Below are positions 46,243 through 55,733 of a stretch of 64,000 nucleotides of DNA, one piece after another (the stretch's first letter is position 1; the number at the start of each line of letters is the position of its first letter). The position numbers and the translations under genes are program-made. The DNA is from Paraburkholderia sejongensis. Lineage in GTDB: Bacteria > Pseudomonadota > Gammaproteobacteria > Burkholderiales > Burkholderiaceae. Location: contig NZ_JAJITD010000005.1 in assembly GCF_020880815.1 (NCBI RefSeq), positions 124,001 through 188,000 on the forward strand, written 5' to 3'. The notes under the pieces were generated by a model. It was not told the origin of the DNA and searched no databases. It saw nothing but the letters and a program-made list of their open reading frames with translations.

Positions 46243-47814
46243 ATGTCCACCGTAAATACGACCGCCAGCACGATCGCGAGCACCGCCGCCGCCACTACCG
46301 CGGCCTCGAATGCCGCGCTACAGCAAGCCGCCCAGTCGATCATCAGCGGATCGACCGGCAACTCGTCAATGGACGTGAGCTCGCTGGTGACGGCGCTCGT
46401 GAACTCAAAAATCGCCGGCCAGGCTGCGACCCTTGCAGCTTCGCAATCTACCGACAACACCCAGATTTCCGCTTACGGGACGCTCTCTGCGGCCCTTTCG
46501 GCACTCCAGGCCGGCCTCGGCACACTTTCCGACGGCACGACCGTCAACTCGTTTTCCGCGACCGCCAGCGGCACGGGCATCACCGCGACGGCAGCCAGCG
46601 GCGCCGTGGCCGGTACGTATTCGCTCGACGTCGCCCAGGTGGCGACCGGTCAGGTGCTCACCTCGAAGGGCTACGACGCTTCGACGGCGCTCGCGAGCGG
46701 CTCCGCGACGATGACGCTCACCGTCAACGGCGCCAGCACCTCGATTTCGCTGAACAGTTCGAACAGCACCGTTGCCGGCATCGCGTCGGCCATCAATAGC
46801 GCGAGCAACAATCCGGGCGTCACCGCTTCCGTGGTCAATGGCGCCGACGGCGCGCACCTCGTGTTGCACGCGACGAATACCGGCTCGGGCAACGGAATCA
46901 GCATTGCGGTCAACGACTCGAACGGTTCCGACGCGCTGAACCATCTCGCCGTGCAGACGACGAACGGGGCGACGCTGACCGGCAAGGCGAACGCAACCTC
47001 CACTGATCTCGCGAACAACCAGTCGACGATCGACAACAAGTCGTACTGGACGCAATCTACCGCAGCGCAAGACGCCTATTTCACGATCGACGGCACTGGC
47101 GTCACCAGCGCGAGCAACACCGTGAAGTCCGCGTTGTCAGGCGTGACGCTGAACCTGACGGCGGCCTCCGTCGACGCGAACGGCACTGCGCCCCAAACCC
47201 TGACGGTATCGCAGAACACCAGCGCGCAGTCGGCCGCGATCAACCAGTTCGTCACGCTGTACAACACGCTCGTCACGACGATGGGCACGCTGACGTCGTA
47301 TAGCTCGACGGCGACGTCGCAGGGCGTACTGCTCGGCGATTCGACGTTGAACATGATTCGCAACCAGTTGGCCACGAACGTCGCGACCGGTGTGAAGAAC
47401 GGCAATACGACGACCAGTCTCGAGGCGATCGGCATCACGCTCGGCGCGGACGGCACGATGTCGATCGACAGCACGAAGCTCAGCGACGCGCTGCAGAACA
47501 ACCAGTCGACGGTCGCCACGCTGTTCAGCTCGACCAACGGGGTGGCCGAGCAGTTGAACGCCAACATCACGAACTATCTGTCGAGCAGCGGCGCGATCGC
47601 CACACGTACCAACGCGCTGAACGCGGACCTGACGAGCCTGACGACGCAGCAGAGTTCGCTGTCCAGCTACCAGGCGCAGTTGACGAGCATGTACACGGCG
47701 CAATTCACGGCGCTCAACACGCTGATGGCGACGATGAACAACAACAGCCAGTATCTGACGCAGCTGTTCGGCGGCACCAACAGCGCGGGCGCGCTCGCAA
47801 CCAAGGCGAGCTAA
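46243..47814 (+). CDS. fliD: FliD, filament cap protein
   Basis: FliD forms the cap that guides flagellin assembly at the filament tip. The 523-residue protein has a Ser/Thr/Ala-rich start, the FliD N-terminal domain (MDVSSLVTALVNSKIAGQAA, ISAYGTLSAALSALQAGLGT), FLICLIN-like middle domains, and a C-terminal coiled coil ending QFTALNTLMATMNNNSQYLT followed by QLF. Start is 143 bp after fliC, behind the fliC terminator, so it probably has its own promoter; none was clear. Confidence 0.95.
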   Translation: MSTVNTTASTIASTAAATTAASNAALQQAAQSIISGSTGNSSMDVSSLVTALVNSKIAGQAATLAASQSTDNTQISAYGTLSAALSALQAGLGTLSDGTTVNSFSATASGTGITATAASGAVAGTYSLDVAQVATGQVLTSKGYDASTALASGSATMTLTVNGASTSISLNSSNSTVAGIASAINSASNNPGVTASVVNGADGAHLVLHATNTGSGNGISIAVNDSNGSDALNHLAVQTTNGATLTGKANATSTDLANNQSTIDNKSYWTQSTAAQDAYFTIDGTGVTSASNTVKSALSGVTLNLTAASVDANGTAPQTLTVSQNTSAQSAAINQFVTLYNTLVTTMGTLTSYSSTATSQGVLLGDSTLNMIRNQLATNVATGVKNGNTTTSLEAIGITLGADGTMSIDSTKLSDALQNNQSTVATLFSSTNGVAEQLNANITNYLSSSGAIATRTNALNADLTSLTTQQSSLSSYQAQLTSMYTAQFTALNTLMATMNNNSQYLTQLFGGTNSAGALATKAS

Positions 47815-47826
47815 CGGAAACAATCC

Positions 47827-48126
47827 ATGGACGCACAGACTGACATCGAACGCATCTGGCAGCTCACCAAGGCCATCGAACAGGCCGCGGCCGTTGACGA
47901 ATGGGAGCGCGCCGCGCAACTCGTAGACGAACGCTCGCCGCTGCTGATGGCGCTCGGCGCGCAGCAACCGCCGGTGGTGATTGCGCAGCTCAAGGAAATA
48001 CAGGCGATCGATGCGCGCGTTTCCGCAGCCGCGCAAGATGCGCAGAAAGCGCTAGGAGAGGAGTATCAGGCAGCCATGCTTGCGACTCGTAACGCCAGCC
48101 AGTACCAGCGCATCGCACAGTTTTGA
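47827..48126 (+). CDS. fliT: FliT, FliD export chaperone
   Basis: FliT is the cytoplasmic chaperone of FliD and in enterics also an FlhDC antagonist. The 99-residue helical protein (IERIWQLTKAIEQAAAVDEW, ERAAQLVDERSPLLMALG) follows fliD by 12 bp and fits the small, divergent FliT family in size, helix content and location. Assignment rests on both sequence pattern and position. Confidence 0.85.
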   Translation: MDAQTDIERIWQLTKAIEQAAAVDEWERAAQLVDERSPLLMALGAQQPPVVIAQLKEIQAIDARVSAAAQDAQKALGEEYQAAMLATRNASQYQRIAQF

Positions 48127-48175
48127 AATTCGAATAACTACGACTTTGCGCCCTTCGGGGCGCGTGTAGTCCCTT

Positions 48176-48198
48176 GCCCGCCTCGTGCGGGCTTTTTA
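48176..48198 (+). terminator. Terminator after fliT
   Basis: GCCCGC-CTCGT-GCGGGC followed by TTTTTA, 49 bp beyond the fliT stop. Confidence 0.9.
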
Positions 48199-48355
48199 CT
48201 TTGCGCGCTCTGCAGCGACGACCGCCGCGTCGCCGAGCCGTGATTAACCCCGCAAATTGACCACCATTTTGGCCCCAACTCGACGCATGGGCGCGGTGGC
48301 GCGCCCTTCATAATTTCTCTAACTTACCGCTCGAGGACGCCCTCGCCCCTTCGTC

Positions 48356-51300
48356 ATGACCGCTTTGCATACTGCCACCGACACCACCACGCTGCCCCCC
48401 GAAGCGAAACGGGAATGGGACATCGACCGCATGATGCAGACAGCGTTCGAACATCACCACAAGCAGGAATACGCCGAAGCCGCGGCGCTCTACGCGCGCG
48501 TGCTCGACGCCGACAGCAATCATCTCGACGCCCATTACCACATGGGCGTGCTGCGTCTGCAAACAGACCTGCCTGCTGAGGCTGCTCCGCATTTCGAGGT
48601 TGTGCTGGGGCAGACGCCGAGGAATGGGCAGGTGTGGGTCTACTACATCAACGCGCTGGTAGGAAGCGGTCAGTCCGAAGCGGCACAAGCCGCACTGGAA
48701 CTCGCGCGGCAGCACGGTCTGCCCGACGATGCTGTCCGCACGTTGCGGGCGCGCATCAGCGGCGAGGCAGACCCGCTCACAGTTGCGCAACAGGCGGAAG
48801 CCGACGCGGGAGCCGCAGCGCCCCTTGGCGACGGTGATGTGAGTGGCGATGCGCCCGCAGCAGCCGAGTCCGAAGGGACACCGCGATTGAAACTCGACAC
48901 GCGCCGGGCGAGTTCCAAGGAACTGCGTGCCTTCGAGCAGCTTTACAACAGCGGAAAGCACGATGCGGCGCTCAAACTCGCGCGTCGCTTGACGCAGCGA
49001 TATCCATCGCACGGCGAGTGCTGGTTCGAGCTCGGGCGTGTCCTGCAGGCGACGGGCCACTACAAGGAGGCCGTCGAGACTGCCGAACACGCAGCGCGCC
49101 TGTTGCCCAACAGCATCGTCGCCCAGACGACTCTGGCTGACCGGCTCGTCGCTACGCTCCAGCACAAGCGGGCTGAAGAACACTGCGTGCGGGCACTCAA
49201 AAGGTATCCCGAAAGTGCCGCGCTACATCGCGGTTTGGGTGCTGCTCTGCTGGAAACGGGCCGGGCCGAGGAGGGATTCGTCCATTTGCAGCGGGCGGTG
49301 GAACTGGCGCCCAACAACGCCCTCGAGCATGATGCGCTGGCGACTGCGCTAGGCAAGCATGGACTGTACGAAGAGGCCGAAGCCGCATTTCGCCGTGCGC
49401 TCGAACTCGCGCCGATGCAGCCGGCGACGCATAGCAATCTGCTCTTCTACGTAATGCACAAGCCGGACATCGATGCGAGCGGAGTATTCAAGGAGTTTCG
49501 CGAATTTGCGGCACGGCACGAAGCGCCGCTGCGTAGCCATCGCCTGCAGCACACCAATGACCGGGACCCGTCGCGCCGCCTCAGAATCGGCTTCGTTTCG
49601 GGCGATCTGCTCAATCATCCGGTTGCCTATTTCCTGCTGTCGGTGCTGGAACAACTGGTGCGCGACCCGAGTCTGTCACTGCACCTGTACTCCAATTACG
49701 CGGTGACCGATGGCTTCACCATGCAACTGCGCGAGCATTCGCATGCGTGGACCGAAATCTTTGGCATGACTGATGAAGCCGTCACCCAGAAGATCCGCGA
49801 CGACCGAATCGACGTCCTCATCGACCTGTCGGGACATACCGGCCGCAATCGGCTGAAGGTCTTCGCGCAAAAGCCCGCGCCAGTCCAGGTGAGCTGGATT
49901 GGAAATCCGGCAACGACGGGACTCGACGCCGTCGACTATTACATGTCGGACCGTTTTGTCACGCCGCTCGAACAGTTCGAGCGCTTCTTCTCCGAAAAGC
50001 TGGTCTTCCTGCCCGCGCTAGCGCCGTTCAAACCGCATCCGCAGGCGCCGGAAGTGAACGAGCTGCCCGCCCTTAAAAATGGCTTTCTGACTTTCGGCAG
50101 CTTCAGCCGGATCGTCAAGATTGGAAAGGAAGTCGTTGCGCTGTGGGCTCGCGTGCTGCGCGAGGTGTCGAACTCGCGCCTGCTGATCGGCGGGATCGCG
50201 GCGAAGGATCAGATGCTCAAGCTGACCGATATGCTCGTGAAAGAGGGCATCGACGTCAGCCGGATCAGTTTTCTGCCTCGCGGCAGTGTCACGACTTACC
50301 TCGAGCAGCATCACCTGATCGACGTCTGCCTCGACACTTTTCCGTTCGGCAATTCGACCACGACCATGCAAGCGCTGTGGATGGGCGTTCCCACCATGAC
50401 GCTGCCGGGCGATTCGATGGCGAGTCGCAGCAGCACGGGGTGGCTGTCTCACCTCGGCCTCGATGCGGCCTTCGTTGCCGAAGATAAGGATGATTTCGTG
50501 CGCAAGTGCGCGGCGCTCGCGGCCGACCCCCAAGCGCTTGCAGCGGTACGCCGGGAGCTTCGCGAGCACTGCAGAAAATCAGCCCTCATAGACGCGGGTG
50601 CAATCGCCAATGCCGCAACGCGCGCATTTCGAATCATGTGGCAGCGGTGGTGTGATGGACAGGAACCAGAGCATTTCGAGGTGCTGGTAGAGCCCACAGC
50701 GACGTCTATCGCTGAGCCTTTGGCTGCACGACTACCTGCCTTTACCGATTCCGCCGAGACGAAAAATCGGATTTACCAGATCTACTATTCGGACGCGACG
50801 CGCGCGCGCGTCGAACCCGGGTTCGTTGCACTAGACAACACGGGCCAGCGACCCGACTGGCGCGAATACTGGCCAATGCGAAAATTTCTACTCGAGACAC
50901 AGTTGGACGCCAACGCGCGCTATGGCTTTTTCTCGCCAAAGTTCACAGAAAAGACCGGGCTTCGTTCAAGCGATGTACATGCATTTCTCGACAGCGTGTC
51001 CGATGACGTGGACGTCGTAACGTTCTCGCCGTTTTTCGACCAAGGCGCATTCTCTCAGAACGTCTTTGAGCACGCAGCTGAAGTCCATCCAGGCTTGGGG
51101 CCGGTTATTGACGAGCTGCTTGCCGTTGTTGCTCCGGGAATCGATACCCGTGCACTGGTGATGACCGCAGCACAGAGCGTCTTCTGCAATTATTTCGTCG
51201 CCAAACCCGCGTTCTGGATGGAATGGCTGAAAAAATGCGAGCAAATATTTGCGATCGCCGAAGCCGGCTCTTCGCCCCTCGCCCGGAAGATCAACGATGA

Positions 51301-51583
51301 CGTGAAATACAACACCGACGCGGCTCCCGCGAAGGTCTTCATCATCGAACGCATTGCGTCGTTGCTTCTGGCTACGCAGCCTGAATGGAAAACGCGCCAA
51401 TTCGACCCTCTTCGCCTACCGATGACGCGCTCGCCCATTGCGCGGTTTCAAGATGGACTACTCATCCTGGACGCGCTGAAGCATGCAATGAGAACGACGG
51501 GGTTCTCACACTACCTGGAAACTTACCTGCGCGAACGGGCAGCGCTGCGATCGAAATCAGTCATTCGCAACGCGCTTAAATAG
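48356..51583 (+). CDS. TPR / SPINDLY (O-GlcNAc transferase-like) glycosyltransferase with extra C-terminal domain
   Basis: A 1075-residue protein in three parts. Residues 25-390 contain TPR repeats (EYAEAAALYARVLDADSNHL and others) broken by an Ala-rich linker near 135-180. Residues 400-780 match the SPINDLY/OGT catalytic domain of family GT41: RIGFVSGDLLNHPVAYFLLS, VLIDLSGHTGRNRLKVFAQK, PAPVQVSWIGNPATTGLDAV, FGSFSRIVKIG and DTFPFGNSTTTMQALWMGVP. Residues about 798-1075 form a domain I do not recognise, lower in GC. Such enzymes O-glycosylate Ser/Thr. In B. cenocepacia, from memory, a glycosyltransferase beside fliCD modifies flagellin; by position this gene is a counterpart. The ribosome site before ATG 48356 is weak (GAGGA 18 bases away). 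Confidence 0.88.
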   Translation: MTALHTATDTTTLPPEAKREWDIDRMMQTAFEHHHKQEYAEAAALYARVLDADSNHLDAHYHMGVLRLQTDLPAEAAPHFEVVLGQTPRNGQVWVYYINALVGSGQSEAAQAALELARQHGLPDDAVRTLRARISGEADPLTVAQQAEADAGAAAPLGDGDVSGDAPAAAESEGTPRLKLDTRRASSKELRAFEQLYNSGKHDAALKLARRLTQRYPSHGECWFELGRVLQATGHYKEAVETAEHAARLLPNSIVAQTTLADRLVATLQHKRAEEHCVRALKRYPESAALHRGLGAALLETGRAEEGFVHLQRAVELAPNNALEHDALATALGKHGLYEEAEAAFRRALELAPMQPATHSNLLFYVMHKPDIDASGVFKEFREFAARHEAPLRSHRLQHTNDRDPSRRLRIGFVSGDLLNHPVAYFLLSVLEQLVRDPSLSLHLYSNYAVTDGFTMQLREHSHAWTEIFGMTDEAVTQKIRDDRIDVLIDLSGHTGRNRLKVFAQKPAPVQVSWIGNPATTGLDAVDYYMSDRFVTPLEQFERFFSEKLVFLPALAPFKPHPQAPEVNELPALKNGFLTFGSFSRIVKIGKEVVALWARVLREVSNSRLLIGGIAAKDQMLKLTDMLVKEGIDVSRISFLPRGSVTTYLEQHHLIDVCLDTFPFGNSTTTMQALWMGVPTMTLPGDSMASRSSTGWLSHLGLDAAFVAEDKDDFVRKCAALAADPQALAAVRRELREHCRKSALIDAGAIANAATRAFRIMWQRWCDGQEPEHFEVLVEPTATSIAEPLAARLPAFTDSAETKNRIYQIYYSDATRARVEPGFVALDNTGQRPDWREYWPMRKFLLETQLDANARYGFFSPKFTEKTGLRSSDVHAFLDSVSDDVDVVTFSPFFDQGAFSQNVFEHAAEVHPGLGPVIDELLAVVAPGIDTRALVMTAAQSVFCNYFVAKPAFWMEWLKKCEQIFAIAEAGSSPLARKINDDVKYNTDAAPAKVFIIERIASLLLATQPEWKTRQFDPLRLPMTRSPIARFQDGLLILDALKHAMRTTGFSHYLETYLRERAALRSKSVIRNALK

Positions 51584-51691
51584 CATTTCAGCCCGGTCCG
51601 TTACCCTTGCGAGCGGCCGGGCTCTCGCGCCAATACAGCGACAAATAACTGCGCCGGAGCGAAAGCCAACAGCGCACTGACGGACAGGCAT

Positions 51692-52543
51692 ATGACCTTC
51701 GATGTAAAGCATTCTGGGCAGTTGGGCGATATCGTCTACGCGATGCCGGCGATGAAAGCACTCGCACGGCTATCCGGCTCGGACAAAGTCAGACTTTCGA
51801 TTCCACGGAACAAGCAAGCGCACCGCCCTGCTGCGCTGAAACACGTGGGCGGCGACTTCATGATCAGCGATGAAATGTTCGCGTATCTCAAGCCGCTGTT
51901 AACCTACCAGGAATGCTTTTCCGAGGTTGTTTCAGTGGACGAGCGAGAAATTCCTTCCGGTGCGGCAGATTTCGATGTAATTCGCAGTGGCTGCATCAAC
52001 GTGTCGGCAGGAAACATCAAGGATTATTACTTCAAGGTTTTTGGCCTCGTTTCCCGCGGGACGTCACCGTGGATTACCCCCAGCTTCGACGGTCGCCGAT
52101 CCGGACAATTCGACATCGTGATCGGACGATCGACCCGTTATCTCAATCAGGGCATTGACTACGGAATCCTGGCCGCGCTGGGCTTGCGGATCGGATTTAT
52201 TGGAACCGCGAATGAGTATCTGGCGTTTGCCAACCGATTTCCGAGCGTCGCGGCCGAATATGTTCCAACCTCGAGTGCGATGGAAGCCTGCGATCTGATC
52301 GCAAGTTCGTCGCTTTTTATCGGTAACCAGTCGTTTTTCTTCGCGGTAGCAGAAGCCCTGCAGGCCAACCGGTTACTGGAGGTGTTTGAGCCTGTCCCGA
52401 ACGTCCTTCCAACCGGAGGTATGTGTGGACAGTTCATTGCGACTCGTGGGTTCGCCACGCTGTTGCGGGACTTTTTCGATCACCCACTTGCTATTTCCAA
52501 AGAGTCTCACCAGCTTCAGCCGAATTACTTATTGAGCATCTGA
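51692..52543 (+). CDS. GT9/heptosyltransferase-like protein
   Basis: A 283-residue protein with the opening HSGQLGDIVYAMPAMKALAR, which matches the GDxxxxxPA start of GT9 heptosyltransferase-like proteins, and a later SSSLFIGNQSFFFAVAEALQ in the position of the GT9 nucleotide-sugar site. The middle is divergent. GC is clearly lower than in the surrounding chromosome. Its stop is one base from the next start, so it is co-translated with the methyltransferase. Probably makes or attaches a sugar of the flagellin or surface glycan. Confidence 0.7.
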   Translation: MTFDVKHSGQLGDIVYAMPAMKALARLSGSDKVRLSIPRNKQAHRPAALKHVGGDFMISDEMFAYLKPLLTYQECFSEVVSVDEREIPSGAADFDVIRSGCINVSAGNIKDYYFKVFGLVSRGTSPWITPSFDGRRSGQFDIVIGRSTRYLNQGIDYGILAALGLRIGFIGTANEYLAFANRFPSVAAEYVPTSSAMEACDLIASSSLFIGNQSFFFAVAEALQANRLLEVFEPVPNVLPTGGMCGQFIATRGFATLLRDFFDHPLAISKESHQLQPNYLLSI

Positions 52544-52544
52544 T

Positions 52545-53312
52545 ATGCCTCAAGTTATCGAAAATATCGACGATCGGTCCTACAGTAAAGTCATCCCGTG
52601 CAAAGTATGCGGCGAATCGTCGTCGTTATTCGGCGTAGTGGATTTCAGCAAAAGCTGCGAAGATCATAAAGGCCGCAGCCTCCCGCTCGCCGGAGTTCCG
52701 GTCTACTACCATCGCTGCGATTGTTGCGGGTTGGTTTTCACTGTTGCCCTCGACAAATGGTCAAAGCATGACTACATGGAGAACATCTACAACGACGACT
52801 ACGTGTGCGTCGATCCAGACTATGTCTCCGTTCGACCAGAAGAGAATTCTGAGGTGACGAAGCGGTTCTGTAGGGAAAACCGGTCGCTGAAAATATTGGA
52901 TTACGGCGGCGGTAACGGACATTGCTCCCGCCGTCTCGAGGCACAGGGATTCGACGCAAAAAGTTGGGATCCAATGGATTTCAACGCAGAAAAGCCCATT
53001 GGGCTACGCGTCGACCTCGTGACGGCATTCGAGGTCATGGAGCACACACCGACCCCAATCGAAACGCTTGCGGAGGCGTCATCTTTTTTGAAAGATGACG
53101 GGGTGATGTTCTTTTCGACTCTTGCAATCGACCAGGTACCCAATTCATCTGTCTCGGTACAACACTGGTACGTTGCCCCGAGGAACGGGCATATAACGAT
53201 TTTCACTCAAAAGTCGCTCGATATTCTCGCGAAAAAATGTGGGCTGCAGATTTTCCATGCAAACCTGTCCCATCATATTGCGTATAGATCGGTACCCGCA
53301 TGGCTGCGCTAA
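52545..53312 (+). CDS. SAM-dependent methyltransferase with N-terminal four-Cys motif
   Basis: A 255-residue class I methyltransferase. The N-terminal part has CKVCG and CDCCG (two CxxC pairs, residues about 19-62), a zinc-finger-like module found before sugar C-methyltransferase domains. The catalytic fold follows: motif I LKILDYGGGNGHCSRRL, then VDLVTAFEVMEHTPTPIETL and a post-I loop SSFLKDDGVMFFSTLAI. Low GC as in the preceding gene. Likely methylates a sugar in the same glycan pathway; substrate unknown. Confidence 0.8.
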   Translation: MPQVIENIDDRSYSKVIPCKVCGESSSLFGVVDFSKSCEDHKGRSLPLAGVPVYYHRCDCCGLVFTVALDKWSKHDYMENIYNDDYVCVDPDYVSVRPEENSEVTKRFCRENRSLKILDYGGGNGHCSRRLEAQGFDAKSWDPMDFNAEKPIGLRVDLVTAFEVMEHTPTPIETLAEASSFLKDDGVMFFSTLAIDQVPNSSVSVQHWYVAPRNGHITIFTQKSLDILAKKCGLQIFHANLSHHIAYRSVPAWLR

Positions 53313-53479
53313 CTGCGGCTCCGCTGAAACCGCCAGCCGCGATGATCGCCTCGTATAGATGGCGTGTAGCAGACCAATTGGAGCTGCAACGCGCTTGCGG
53401 GCTCGTTGTCCCCATGCCGATCCTAACCACGACATTCAGACGGGGCAGTCTAAGCTTTGGTGGGAAACGTCTATGACTG

Positions 53480-53530
53480 GCTACGGACGCTTCAACTCAA
53501 AACTGCGTGGACTACGCTAAAGCGCGCCGA
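53480..53530. repeat. Degraded copy of the tRNA-Arg(CCG) 5' end and flank
   Basis: GCTACGGACGCTTCAACTCAAAACTGCGTGGACTACGC-like text repeats, with few mismatches, the sequence at 57312-57362, which is the 5' end of tRNA-Arg(CCG) plus its upstream flank. Both copies run in the same direction. About 46 of the 51 positions agree by eye. It lies where low-GC sequence gives way to the high-GC TPR gene. Confidence 0.85.
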
Positions 53531-53591
53531 CCACAGCTGCGAGTCCACCGCCTCCCAACACCCCCGTGACCGCTACGCCCTCCTCGCCCCT

Positions 53592-55697
53592 ATGCGCCAG
53601 CACATCCTCCCCGAAGCCACCGCCCTGAGCGCCGCCGGCCAGTTCGCCGACGCGCTCGCGCTGCTGACACCGCTCGTCGGCGAGAACGCCTGCCCCGAAG
53701 ACGCTGAACACGCCGATGCGCTCAACCTCGCCGCCATGTGCGCGATGGGTGCAGGCCGGCCCGCGCAGGCGCAGGCTCTATGGCTGCGCTGCATGCAGGC
53801 GAAGCCGGATTTCGCCGACGCGTATCTGGGCCTGGGCGCGATGCTCGCGACGCTCAACCAGCTTGCCGAAGCCGCGGAAGTTTACGGGCAGCTTGCCGCG
53901 CTACGGCCCCACGACGCCGACGTCCACAGCAATCGCGGACTCGTGCTGCATCGCCTCGGCCGGCACGACGCGGCCGAGACCGCGTACCGCACGGCGCTCG
54001 CACTGCGCCCGGATCACGTCGACGCGCACTACAACCTCGGCATCGTGCTTCACGAACAGCGCCGCCTCGACGAAGCGCAGGCGGCCTATCGCGCAGCACT
54101 CGCCGCGAATCCCCAGTTCGCGAAAGCGCATAACAACCTCGGCAATCTGTTGCGCGAATGCGGCCGCATCGAAGACGCCGAAGAGGCGTATCGGCAGGCG
54201 CTGCTCGCGCACCCGCAATACCCCGAGGCACTGAACAACCTTGGCGCTCTATACAGATCGCTCGTCCGGCTTGCCGAAGCCGAACTCGCCTGCCGCCTCG
54301 CGCTGCAGATTCGCCCGGCTTACGCGGAAGCGCTCAACAATCTCGGCTGCGTGCTCACCGAACTGAAGCGTCTGCCCGAGGCCGAAAGCGCGTACCGGCA
54401 GACGCTCGCGTTGCGCCCCGCGTTCGCCGACGCGCATTACAACCTCGGCTGCGTGCTGCACGCGATGGACCAACCGGTCGACGCCGAAGCCGCGTATCGG
54501 GAAGCACTGCGGCTCGCGCCGAACCGCGTCGAAGCGGCCAACAACCTGGGCTGCGCGCTGCTTGCGCAAGCGCGTCTGCCCGACGCACTCGCGGCGTTTC
54601 AGCACGCGCTCACATTGCGCGACGACATCGCGGAAACGCACTTCAACATCGGCAGCATCGTCAAAGAACTCGGCGAACTGGAGCAAGCCGAAGCCGCCTA
54701 CCGCCGCGCGCTCGCGCTGCGCCCCGACTACGGCGACGCGAAGTTCCGTCTCGCCACGCTGCTCATCAGCATGGGCCGCTTCGAGGAAGGCTTTCTCCTA
54801 TATGAATGCCGCTACGAGATGGTGGGGTTCGCGCATCACGCGACGCAGTCGATGCTGCAATGCCCGCGGTGGCGCGGCGAGCCGCTCGCCGGCAAATCGC
54901 TGCTCGTCTGGCAGGAAGATGGACTCGGCGACATGCTGCAGTTCGGACGCTATCTGCGCCTGCTGAAGGCTCAGGGCGCCGCGCACGTCGCGTTTGCGTG
55001 TACTGCGCCGTTACAGCGCCTGTTTACCGAGGTCGACGGCGTCGACGCCGTGCTCAGTCACGACGAAGCCGCGGCGCGCGCCGGCGCTTTCGATTGCTGG
55101 ACCAGCCTGCTCAGCGCACCGCTGTATCTGGGCACGACGCCCGACACGATTCCGCCCGCGCTGCGCGTCGCACTCGAGCCGTCGCGCGTCGAGCATTGGC
55201 GCGCGCGCCTTGCCTCACTGGGCGCGGGACACCGGGTGGGTCTCGTCTGGAAGGGCAACCCGAAGCACCACAACGACGCGCATCGTTCGCTGCCGTCGCT
55301 GAACACGCTGGCGCCGCTCTGGAGCGTGCCGGGAGTGAAGTTCGTGAGCCTGCAAAAAGGCGCGGGGGAAGACGAAGCACTGTCATTTCCCGCGAGCTTG
55401 CCCATCCTGCCTCTGGGCGCCGATCTCGCAGACTTCACCGACACCGCCGCGCTCATCTCGCAACTCGATCTGCTGATCTGTGTGGACACATCGACCGCGC
55501 ATCTGGCGGCCTCGCTCTGCAAACCGTGCTGGGTGCTCCTGCCGGCACGCGACGTGGACTGGCGCTGGATGCACGAGCGCGACGACTCGCCGTGGTATCC
55601 CGGCACGGTTCGGCTATTCCGCCGTGGCCTGGATGAACCGTGGCTCGCCGTCGCGGAGCGCGTGCGGCAGGCTTGCGCCGCGTGGTTCGGCGCGTGA
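53592..55697 (+). CDS. TPR glycosyltransferase (GT9-like C-terminal domain)
   Basis: A 701-residue protein: TPR repeats fill residues 15-400 (a long run of 34-residue units such as VDAHYNLGIVLHEQRRLDEA), then a GT9-like domain (PRWRGEPLAGKSLLVWQEDG with LGDMLQFGRYL, and late LLICVDTSTAHLAASLCKPC). This TPR-GT9 layout is common in Burkholderia glycosylation loci. The frame is open upstream to a TTG at 53457, but that part is the tRNA-flank repeat, so I prefer ATG 53592. No good ribosome site precedes it. High GC unlike the two preceding genes. Confidence 0.8.
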   Translation: MRQHILPEATALSAAGQFADALALLTPLVGENACPEDAEHADALNLAAMCAMGAGRPAQAQALWLRCMQAKPDFADAYLGLGAMLATLNQLAEAAEVYGQLAALRPHDADVHSNRGLVLHRLGRHDAAETAYRTALALRPDHVDAHYNLGIVLHEQRRLDEAQAAYRAALAANPQFAKAHNNLGNLLRECGRIEDAEEAYRQALLAHPQYPEALNNLGALYRSLVRLAEAELACRLALQIRPAYAEALNNLGCVLTELKRLPEAESAYRQTLALRPAFADAHYNLGCVLHAMDQPVDAEAAYREALRLAPNRVEAANNLGCALLAQARLPDALAAFQHALTLRDDIAETHFNIGSIVKELGELEQAEAAYRRALALRPDYGDAKFRLATLLISMGRFEEGFLLYECRYEMVGFAHHATQSMLQCPRWRGEPLAGKSLLVWQEDGLGDMLQFGRYLRLLKAQGAAHVAFACTAPLQRLFTEVDGVDAVLSHDEAAARAGAFDCWTSLLSAPLYLGTTPDTIPPALRVALEPSRVEHWRARLASLGAGHRVGLVWKGNPKHHNDAHRSLPSLNTLAPLWSVPGVKFVSLQKGAGEDEALSFPASLPILPLGADLADFTDTAALISQLDLLICVDTSTAHLAASLCKPCWVLLPARDVDWRWMHERDDSPWYPGTVRLFRRGLDEPWLAVAERVRQACAAWFGA

Positions 55698-55733
55698 CGG
55701 CGGCGCGACTTCAGCCAATGCGGTCGCATGCCC

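Noticed and set aside
53203..53456. Minus-strand or fragmentary gene between the methyltransferase and the TPR gene
   Set aside because: Short frames here have no ribosome site and no recognisable product; the stretch looks like junction sequence.
53457..53591. Longer N-terminus for the TPR glycosyltransferase from TTG 53457
   Set aside because: The added residues are translated from the tRNA-flank repeat and do not resemble a TPR start.
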